DNA of 15,982 nucleotides from an uncultured Spirochaetia bacterium (GTDB taxonomy: Bacteria > Spirochaetota > UBA4802 > JAGODF01). The position numbers and the translations under genes were made by a program. Below, one piece after another: positions 10,579 to 15,982 of this stretch (positions are counted from its first letter, which is position 1; each line of letters opens with the position of its first letter). Under the pieces are notes generated by a model. That model was not told the origin of the DNA. It saw only the letters and a list, made by a program, of their open reading frames with translations, and searched no databases. The DNA lies in the NCBI GenBank assembly GCA_937967705.1, contig CALCJG010000285.1, positions 1-15,982 on the forward strand, read 5' to 3'.

Positions 10579-11352
10579 ATGCTGAAGGAAAAATGGCGTC
10601 TCATCATCGATCCTCCGGGACCGGGGAGCCGCAACATGGCGGCGGATTACGCCCTTCTGAAATCCGTATCCCGGGGGGATTCCCTCCCGGCGGTCCGTTT
10701 CTACGGATGGGCCCGGCCGGCCATCACCGTCGGTTATTTCCAGCTCATCGAGGAGGAACTCGACCGGGAACTCTGCGAGAGGGACAGGGTGGACATACTC
10801 CGGCGCATTACCGGAGGGGGGGCTGTGTTTCATGACCGGGAAATCACCTACAGCGTGCTTCTTCCCCTCAAAAGCGGCATTGCCTACGGTACGGTGATGG
10901 ATTCCTACAGGAAGATCAGCCGGCCTCTGGTGGAGACGTTGAAGCGCTATGGAATTGCCGCGGAATACCGGGAGATCAACGATATCGCCGTTTCCGGGAG
11001 GAAGATCTCCGGCAGCGCCCAGACCCGGCGCGAGGGGATACTCCTGCAGCACGGCACCATTCTGCTCGATGCCGATGAAAGGATGTTCCGCTACCTCAAA
11101 AAATCCTTCCGGGGGGAGGGAAACCCCCTGTCGCGAATCATCACCCTTCGGCACTGCCTGGGAGATGCGGTTCTGGCAGACGATTTTCGCAGGGTCTTCA
11201 TCGAGGAACTCGCCCGCTCCTTCGGTGACGTCCTGGACCTGGAGTTTTCCGAGGAATCTCTGTCGGAAACCGAGGAAAAGCGTGTGGCTGCATTCGAGAA
11301 GCGGATCTTCGGCAACCCCCGGTGGAATCTTCACCGGAAGGGGGAGATATAA
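10579..11352 (+). CDS. Lipoate-protein ligase / octanoyltransferase family protein (LplA/LipM-like)
   Basis: This 257-residue protein belongs to the biotin/lipoate ligase fold family. It has RRITGGGAVFHDREITYSV (about 75-93), the substrate-loop lysine segment VSGRKISGSAQ (Lys142), LLQHGTILLD, and a late FGNPRWN. The stretch before the lysine reads EINDIAV, as in LplA ligases. I see no cysteine there; LipM/LipL-type octanoyltransferases use a cysteine in about this region. That tilts the call to a ligase, short like the archaeal LplA that lacks the C-terminal accessory domain. However, its place right after lipA would suit an octanoyl-transferring enzyme. An in-frame stop at 10564-10566 leaves ATG 10579 as the first plausible start; no good Shine-Dalgarno is visible. 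It converges with the HD-GYP gene. Confidence 0.85.
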   Translation: MLKEKWRLIIDPPGPGSRNMAADYALLKSVSRGDSLPAVRFYGWARPAITVGYFQLIEEELDRELCERDRVDILRRITGGGAVFHDREITYSVLLPLKSGIAYGTVMDSYRKISRPLVETLKRYGIAAEYREINDIAVSGRKISGSAQTRREGILLQHGTILLDADERMFRYLKKSFRGEGNPLSRIITLRHCLGDAVLADDFRRVFIEELARSFGDVLDLEFSEESLSETEEKRVAAFEKRIFGNPRWNLHRKGEI

Positions 11353-11353
11353 A

Positions 11354-12526
11354 TCACTGCAGGTCTTTCTCCTGCAAACGGGAGATGATGGATTTGACCT
11401 GCGCCGGATTGTTGATCATCTTGATGATATTCCGTTCGCTGTCCTTTTCCAGGTTCACCAGAAAGGATTTTTCATAATACTTGACCCTGATGCGGTTCCC
11501 CTCCCGAAGAAATTTACAGAAGACCATTACCGGCGGGCGGAGCATGTCCTTTTGGGAAAATCCCTTTATGAGGGCCAGCTCCATGGTGTTGAGTTCGCAG
11601 AGATCGTTGAAATTGTAAAAGTATTGCGAGTTGTTGATGATACCGCACATCAGGTTGATGAAACGCTGGACCAGGGAAAAGTCGAAGTGGCTGTTGACGG
11701 AATTGAAGATGGACTTGATCGCGCTGGAGGGGGTGTAGGGCTCCTTGCGGTAGGGCCGGGAGGAGGTCAGCGCGTCGAAGATGTCGCAGATTGAGAGCAT
11801 CTTGGGAAAGATCGGCAGATTCTCATAGGGCAGCTCGTAGTAGCCCCGGTGATTGTATTTCTCATGATGGAACAGAATGGACTGCAGAACGATGGGGTGA
11901 GCCTTCCCCAGTTTGCTGATGATCTCGTATCCCAGCTGGGGGTGCCTCTTGAGCTTCTGCATCTCCGTGACATCGAGCCGGTCTTCCTTATTCAGAAGCT
12001 GTTTGTCGATCCTCTTCTCCCCTATGTCATGGAGATAGGCGCCCAGGGTTACTGAGCGAAGCTCCTCATCGCTGAACTGTTTCAACCGCGTGGCGAAGAG
12101 AGCCGTGAGGACGCCCACGTTGACGGAATGGTTGTAAAGGTATTCGTCGTAGGATTTGAGATCCTTGATGAGGTCAATGGCATCCACGCTGGCATCGCTC
12201 AGGTCTTTGAGTATGTCCTCGACTATCTTCTCGGCATTATGAAAGGATGCCTTGCTGATCTTGTCGGATTTGGCAATCTCCTCCATGATTTCGCGGGAGG
12301 TGTTGTAGGCTATCTTGATGCGGTACGGCGGTATGACCGCCCTCTGACCCTCGCTGTTATAATAGACGACATTCCCGTATTTGTCCCGTATCACCTTAAT
12401 GAGTTCCCTGCTGAGAACCACCCGGGCTTCCAGTATCTTCTCCCCCTCCGGGGAATAGAGGGGGTAGATGAAGCTGATGTTGGGGCTGAGATAATCGAGA
12501 TCGATTTTAATCTTCTTCGGGTTCAC
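11354..12526 (-). CDS. HD-GYP-family phosphohydrolase with variant GYY motif
   Basis: The 390-residue protein has an N-terminal region of about 120 residues without a recognised domain, no signal peptide and no membrane segment. An HD-GYP-like domain follows (about 125-265). Putative metal ligands are His133 (NHSVN), His166-Asp167 (HDIGE), His195 (RHPQLGY), His220-His221 (HHEKY) and Asp248 (CDIFDALTSSRPYR). The signature GYP is replaced by GYY (227-229), and the usual HDIGK is HDIGE. Family members hydrolyse cyclic di-GMP or related dinucleotides. The metal site looks intact, but the altered GYP loop makes substrate uncertain. The GTG start is forced: an in-frame TAA lies two codons upstream. 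Its stop is 1 bp from that of the convergent lipoate ligase gene. Confidence 0.88.
   Translation of the reverse strand: MNPKKIKIDLDYLSPNISFIYPLYSPEGEKILEARVVLSRELIKVIRDKYGNVVYYNSEGQRAVIPPYRIKIAYNTSREIMEEIAKSDKISKASFHNAEKIVEDILKDLSDASVDAIDLIKDLKSYDEYLYNHSVNVGVLTALFATRLKQFSDEELRSVTLGAYLHDIGEKRIDKQLLNKEDRLDVTEMQKLKRHPQLGYEIISKLGKAHPIVLQSILFHHEKYNHRGYYELPYENLPIFPKMLSICDIFDALTSSRPYRKEPYTPSSAIKSIFNSVNSHFDFSLVQRFINLMCGIINNSQYFYNFNDLCELNTMELALIKGFSQKDMLRPPVMVFCKFLREGNRIRVKYYEKSFLVNLEKDSERNIIKMINNPAQVKSIISRLQEKDLQ
11358..11376. other. Inverted repeat at the convergent gene ends
   Basis: TGCAGG (11358-11363) and CCTGCA (11371-11376) form a perfect 6-bp stem around a 7-base loop, inside the last codons of the minus-strand gene and just past the plus-strand stop. 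No T-run follows on either strand, so a two-way terminator is possible but weakly supported. Confidence 0.25.
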
Positions 12527-12568
12527 CTTTTATCATCCGGTACGATAATGACCTTCTCCGCATAAAAC

Positions 12569-12595
12569 CATATACAAAATTCTCTATATTGTTAA
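12569..12595 (-). promoter_or_regulatory. Candidate promoter for the HD-GYP gene
   Basis: On the minus strand TTAACA (12595-12590) is followed after 15 bases by TATATG (12574-12569). This would give a short leader of about 35 bases before the GTG at 12526. The hexamers match the sigma-70 consensus moderately and the spacer is 2 bases short of optimum. Confidence 0.3.
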
Positions 12596-12600
12596 AACAA
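12589..12600. repeat. Inverted repeat overlapping the minus-strand -35 region
   Basis: TTGTT-AA-AACAA is a perfect 5-bp-arm palindrome; the flanking ATA and ATAT roughly extend the symmetry. It overlaps the candidate -35 of the HD-GYP gene and lies between the two divergent genes, a usual place for an operator. The sequence is AT-rich, so chance is possible. Confidence 0.3.
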
Positions 12601-12608
12601 AATATTTC

Positions 12609-12638
12609 TTGACGTAATCTAAGATAAAATTACTTAAT
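12609..12638 (+). promoter_or_regulatory. Candidate promoter for the symporter-ABC transporter operon
   Basis: TTGACG (12609-12614) and CTTAAT (12633-12638) are separated by 18 bases in the AT-rich half of the intergenic region. The -35 hexamer is a 5/6 consensus match and the -10 a 4/6 match. Transcription from here would give a leader of about 230 bases before the symporter start. Confidence 0.4.
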
Positions 12639-12642
12639 CTAA
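12612..12642. repeat. Direct repeat pair 20 bp apart, overlapping the promoter
   Basis: ACGTAATCTAA (12612-12622) and ACTTAATCTAA (12632-12642) match at 10 of 11 positions and are exactly 20 bp apart start to start, two helical turns. The first copy touches the candidate -35 and the second covers the -10, which fits tandem repressor or response-regulator binding. Confidence 0.4.
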
Positions 12643-12644
12643 AA

Positions 12645-12872
12645 GGAATTTCAAGCAAATAGTGAGATTTGCCGTGCATTCGGACGAGCCTCCACCTTTT
12701 CCTTGGCGGGGGGGAGTTTACCGTACCGAGTCTGCACCGGAATCACTGGTTTTCGGTACCATATCGCCCTGAAGCTTTTCGCAATAAATATCCTGCATCG
12801 TGTCGCATGGAAGAACGTAAGAACGGTCCCGGCGACAGGATCGCCTAAATCACGCTATGGCAGGGGTACTTG
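12645..12872 (+). promoter_or_regulatory. Structured leader region upstream of the symporter
   Basis: No gene is visible here. The strongest element is a hairpin at 12723-12759: outer arms GTACCGA and TCGGTAC (7 bp plus a G-U pair), and an inner stem ACCGG/CTGGT closing a 5-base loop. A second hairpin, GGCGA-cagga-TCGCC, lies at 12831-12845. A C-rich/G-rich pairing (CTCC 12690-12693 with GGAG 12713-12716, next to seven Gs) is possible. I looked for the glycine riboswitch core, plausible ahead of an AGCS symporter, and did not find it. The region may be a leader RNA with an unassigned role. Confidence 0.4.
12862..12866 (+). promoter_or_regulatory. Ribosome binding site favouring the symporter ATG at 12873
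   Basis: AGGGG ends 6 bases before ATG 12873. A TTG directly upstream (12870) is in frame but less well spaced and a weaker start codon, so the protein most likely begins MEVLVNIRN. Confidence 0.6.
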
Positions 12873-14264
12873 ATGGAAGTTCTCGTTAACATCCGTAATC
12901 TCGTCTGGGGAGTGCCTCTGATCTCCATCCTGATCGGTACCGGCATCTATCTCACCTTTCTTCTCCGGGGGGTTCAGTTCCGATATCTCTTCTATTCCCT
13001 CCGGCTGGCCCTGATCCGGCGCCGGGAGGGGGCGGACAAAGAGGGAGATATCTCCCATTTCCAGGCCCTCATGACGGCCCTGGCGGCAACTGTGGGAACG
13101 GGGAACATCGCCGGTGTGGCTACGGCCATCGCCTCGGGCGGTCCCGGCGCCCTCTTCTGGATGTGGGTCACGGGATTTTTCGGCATGGCCACCAAGTACG
13201 CCGAGGCGGTGCTTGCGGTCCGTTTCCGCGAAACCGACAAAATGGGCACCATGAGCGGCGGGCCGATGTACTATATCGAAAAGGGGCTAAAGAGTCCCAA
13301 ATTGGCGGTTCTTTTTGCCGTATTTGCCTCCATCGCGGCTTTCGGTATCGGCAACATGGTTCAGGCCGATTCACTCACCGATGCGCTGAACTCCACCTTC
13401 GGTTTCGAGCGCTGGCAGGTGGGGCTGGTGCTCTTCGTGCTGACCGCGGTTTCCCTCCTGGGCGGGATTCGCAGTATTGCCTGGTTCGCCTCAGCCATCG
13501 TCCCCTTCATGATCCTGACCTATGTCTCGGCTTCAATGGTCATACTGGTTCTTTTCTATGATAAAATTCCGGGAGCCTTTGCTCAGATATTTCATTACGC
13601 CTTTCATCCCACTGCGGCGGCGGGAGGTTTTCTCGGTTCCGCCGTGAAGCATACCATCAGCATGGGAGTCACGCGGGGGCTTTTTTCCAACGAATCGGGA
13701 CTGGGAAGCAGTCCCATCGCGGCGGCAGCGGCCAAGACCGATGAGCCGGTCCGCCAGGCCCTCGTCTCCATGACTCAGACCTTCATCGACACCCTGGTCG
13801 TCTGCACGATGACCGGCCTGGTGCTCATCGTGACCGGGGTCTGGAACTGCGGAAAAGACGCCGCGGCGCTGACGGAGTTTGCCTTCCGCACGGGACTGCC
13901 CGGCGACTGGGGGGGCATCGTCGTTTCCGGCGGGCTTACCTTTTTCGCCTATTCCACCATTCTGGGCTGGTCCTATTACGGGGAGAAGTCCGTGGAATAC
14001 CTGATGGGCGAACGGGCCGTCATTCCCTACCGCGTCGTCTGGGTCCTTCTCGTCTTCGTGGGTGCCGTGCTCAAAACGGCGCTTCCCATGCTGATCTCCG
14101 GGACGACCAAGGAGAGCCTGAACATACTCTGGACCTTTTCCGACATCATGAACGGTCTCATGGCATTTCCCAATCTTCTGGCGCTTCTGGCGCTGTCATT
14201 CCTGGTGAAGAGGGAAACAGAAAGTTATTTCCTGAAAAGGGACGGGCAGGCTCATGATCTATAG
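12873..14264 (+). CDS. Sodium:alanine/glycine symporter, AGCS family
   Basis: This 463-residue inner-membrane protein has about ten hydrophobic segments and should import alanine or glycine with sodium. AGCS signatures are [20 protein letters not shown] (GTGN from residue 75), [11 protein letters not shown], the conserved [20 protein letters not shown] (Asn273 onward), [16 protein letters not shown], and [16 protein letters not shown] near the end. Length and topology are normal. If it prefers glycine, it could feed the glycine cleavage genes upstream, but the HD-GYP gene on the other strand separates the two. Its last 11 bp overlap the solute-binding protein gene, so the symporter and an ABC system appear to share one transcript. 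The candidate promoter and structured leader lie just upstream. Confidence 0.95.
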   Translation: MEVLVNIRNLVWGVPLISILIGTGIYLTFLLRGVQFRYLFYSLRLALIRRREGADKEGDISHFQALMTALAATVGTGNIAGVATAIASGGPGALFWMWVTGFFGMATKYAEAVLAVRFRETDKMGTMSGGPMYYIEKGLKSPKLAVLFAVFASIAAFGIGNMVQADSLTDALNSTFGFERWQVGLVLFVLTAVSLLGGIRSIAWFASAIVPFMILTYVSASMVILVLFYDKIPGAFAQIFHYAFHPTAAAGGFLGSAVKHTISMGVTRGLFSNESGLGSSPIAAAAAKTDEPVRQALVSMTQTFIDTLVVCTMTGLVLIVTGVWNCGKDAAALTEFAFRTGLPGDWGGIVVSGGLTFFAYSTILGWSYYGEKSVEYLMGERAVIPYRVVWVLLVFVGAVLKTALPMLISGTTKESLNILWTFSDIMNGLMAFPNLLALLALSFLVKRETESYFLKRDGQAHDL

Positions 14265-15837
14265 AATCCTCACTATCCCCCTGGTCCTTCTCCTTGCAGC
14301 CGCCTGCCTCACCTGCGGTAATTTCAGTTCCCATAAGGATCCCTTTACCCTCTATCTCTACGTCTCCTCCGATCCGGCCACACTCAATCCGGTCACATCG
14401 ACCGAGGCTGTGGCCTCCGCCGTATTCAAGTATGTTTTCGAGGGCATGCTGGAACGGAATTACGACACCCTGGAGCTGGAGCCGCGTCTGGCCAGCCGCT
14501 GGGAGATGGAGCCGGGAGGCCTGGTCTACCGTTTCTATCTCAAGAAGGGGATACTCTGGCATGACGGCCGGGAATTTACGGCAGATGACGTGATCTATTC
14601 CTTCCAGAGGATCAAGGACCCCAAAGTGGACTGCGGTCCCCTTAAGGTTTATTACCTGGACGTCTCCCGGGCTGTCAAGCTGGGGAAGTATGCCGTGGAG
14701 TTTCACTGCACCAAACCCTATTTCCTCCGCCTTGAGTTTTTGGGAGGGATACCCATCGTCCCCAAACATATATATGATAACGGGGAAGACTTCAACAGCC
14801 ACAGCGCCAACCGCAAACCGGTGGGTACAGGCCCCTTCGTCTTCGAGAAATGGGAAACAGGCAAACGGCTGTTCCTGAAGAGGAACGATCACTACTGGGG
14901 GAAAAAACCGGATATCCGCCGGGTCATCTATAAAATCATCAGCGAGGAGAACGTGGCGCTGCAGATGCTCAAGAAGGGGGAACTCGACGTGATGACCCTC
15001 CGGGAGATACAATGGGTGCGACAGACCAACTCCGAGCGTTTCAACCGGAATTTTTACAAGCTCAAGTACTATGTGCCCTATTACAACTATATCGGCTGGA
15101 ACGCCGACAAGAGCTGGTTCAGGGACAGGAAGGTACGCCGGGCGCTGACGCATCTGGTCAACCGCCGGGCGATTCTGGACAAGCTCCTCTTCGGTCTGGG
15201 GGAGATCGTCACGGGGACCTTCTACATTTTCAGCAAGAACTACAGCAGTGACATCAAGCCCTGGCCCTACGATCCCGAAAGGGCCCGGGAACTTCTGAAG
15301 GAGGCCGGCTGGCGGGATACCGACGGTGACGGCATCCTGGACAAAAACGGTGAGAAGTTCTCCTTTACCTTTACGGTTCCCTCGGGACGGAAGTATCTGG
15401 AGCGCCTGGCCACGATACTCAAGGAGGATTTCTCCAAGGCGGGAATCGACATGAAGATAAACCGCTATGAGTGGGCCGTTTTCGTCAAGAAACTGCATGA
15501 TCGTGATTTCGAGGCCGTGGCGCTGGGCTGGGCGCTGGGGTACAGCGGCGATCCCTATCAGCTCTGGCACTCAAGGGAGATTAAGAAGGGCTCCAATTTC
15601 TGCGGTTTCCGAAACGCCGAGGCGGACCGGCTGATAGAGCAGGCGCGGGTTGAGTTCAACGAGAAGCGCCGCAGGAGTCTGTATCATCGATTCAACCGCA
15701 TCCTGCACGAGGAGCAGCCCTATACCTTCATGTTCTGCACCCCGGCACTGGTGGTGGTGAGCAAGAGATTCGATAACGTGAAGGTCCATCTGATGGGCCT
15801 CGATTACCTGGAATGGAAGGTGCGCGGGGAGAAATGA
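14254..15837 (+). CDS. ABC transporter solute-binding lipoprotein, family 5 (peptide/nickel type)
   Basis: The 527-residue protein begins with a short positively charged and hydrophobic signal ending LLLAAAC, a lipobox with Cys18 as the likely lipid-modified residue. The mature part has the DppA/OppA-type fold: [77 protein letters not shown] and [19 protein letters not shown]-terminal stretch ([19 protein letters not shown]) is also typical. Substrate cannot be read from sequence; family members bind oligopeptides, dipeptides, nickel chelates or sugars. It overlaps the symporter by 11 bp and the permease gene by 4 bp (ATGA), marking a compact operon. Confidence 0.95.
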   Translation: MIYRILTIPLVLLLAAACLTCGNFSSHKDPFTLYLYVSSDPATLNPVTSTEAVASAVFKYVFEGMLERNYDTLELEPRLASRWEMEPGGLVYRFYLKKGILWHDGREFTADDVIYSFQRIKDPKVDCGPLKVYYLDVSRAVKLGKYAVEFHCTKPYFLRLEFLGGIPIVPKHIYDNGEDFNSHSANRKPVGTGPFVFEKWETGKRLFLKRNDHYWGKKPDIRRVIYKIISEENVALQMLKKGELDVMTLREIQWVRQTNSERFNRNFYKLKYYVPYYNYIGWNADKSWFRDRKVRRALTHLVNRRAILDKLLFGLGEIVTGTFYIFSKNYSSDIKPWPYDPERARELLKEAGWRDTDGDGILDKNGEKFSFTFTVPSGRKYLERLATILKEDFSKAGIDMKINRYEWAVFVKKLHDRDFEAVALGWALGYSGDPYQLWHSREIKKGSNFCGFRNAEADRLIEQARVEFNEKRRRSLYHRFNRILHEEQPYTFMFCTPALVVVSKRFDNVKVHLMGLDYLEWKVRGEK

Positions 15838-15982
15838 GATATATACTGAAACGGCTGCTGCCGATGCTGCCCACCTTTCTGGGCCCCCACTTCCTGACAT
15901 ACCTCACGGTGAGCCTGGCGCCGGTGGATTTTATTTCCCTCAAGGCGGGTCTTCAGGGAGAGCTCACGGAGGGGTCCGTCAA
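15834..15982 (+). CDS. ABC transporter inner-membrane permease, DppB/OppB type, 5' fragment
   Basis: Only the first 49 codons are present; the gene runs off the window. The N-terminus [17 protein letters not shown] resembles the first transmembrane segment of DppB/OppB-type permeases, and LAPVDF matches the LAPGDP-like turn after it. Its start overlaps the binding-protein stop (ATGA at 15834-15837). A second permease and one or two ATPase genes would be expected downstream. Confidence 0.88.
   Translation, partial: MRYILKRLLPMLPTFLGPHFLTYLTVSLAPVDFISLKAGLQGELTEGSV

Noticed and set aside
12666..12872. Possible glycine riboswitch upstream of the symporter
   Set aside because: The conserved core segments of the glycine aptamer could not be found; the short GGACGAG match alone is not enough.
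12857..12889. A 10-codon open frame (ATG to TAA) overlapping the symporter start
   Set aside because: It has no Shine-Dalgarno and no run of regulatory codons, so a leader peptide is not supported.
14158..15570. A 470-residue minus-strand open frame opposite the binding-protein gene
   Set aside because: It lies opposite a clear family 5 binding lipoprotein and has no recognisable domain; it is a codon-bias shadow.

Overview
This window (about 58% G+C by eye) looks like a chromosomal segment from a Gram-negative-type bacterium. It carries SecA, a periplasmic SurA-like protein, a lipoprotein-type solute-binding protein and split P-protein glycine cleavage genes. Phylum cannot be fixed from sequence reading alone. 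Spirochaetota is my weak first guess, from the style of the SecA tail and the HD-GYP protein, with a deeply branching or deltaproteobacterium-like lineage as the alternative. There are no mobile elements, CRISPR arrays, tRNAs or rRNAs.

Layout. (1) Bases 1-3366: the 3' two-thirds of secA, overlapping by 4 bp an alpha-D-phosphohexomutase gene. (2) Bases 3415-11352: a tightly packed plus-strand run that reads as a nearly self-contained glycine cleavage and lipoylation operon. Its order is a single-cysteine FAD/NAD(P)H disulfide-type reductase, gcvT, gcvH, gcvPA, a SurA-N-like secreted protein, gcvPB, lipA and an LplA/LipM-family gene. Most junctions overlap or are under 50 bp. (3) Bases 11354-12526: a minus-strand HD-GYP-family protein, convergent with the operon with 1 bp between stop codons. 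(4) Bases 12527-12872: the only long non-coding stretch. It is divergent, with an AT-rich half holding candidate promoters, an inverted repeat and a direct-repeat pair, followed by a leader with predicted hairpins. (5) Bases 12873-15982: a sodium:alanine/glycine symporter (AGCS), overlapping an ABC peptide-type solute-binding lipoprotein, overlapping the start of a DppB/OppB-type permease cut by the window edge.

How the genes work together. GcvPA/PB decarboxylate glycine, GcvH carries the aminomethyl group on lipoyl-lysine, and GcvT passes the one-carbon unit to tetrahydrofolate. LipA and the neighbouring ligase/transferase would put the lipoyl group on GcvH. The usual L-protein (dihydrolipoamide dehydrogenase) is not in the window; the reductase at the head of the run lacks the E3 CxxxxC motif. 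The AGCS symporter downstream could supply glycine or alanine, although an HD-GYP gene on the other strand separates it from the operon.

Most worth a second look: the single-cysteine reductase in the L-protein position; the SurA-like protein without a PPIase domain between gcvPA and gcvPB; the LplA-like active-site loop in the lipoylation gene; the GYY variant HD-GYP protein; and the repeat-bearing intergenic region with its structured leader.
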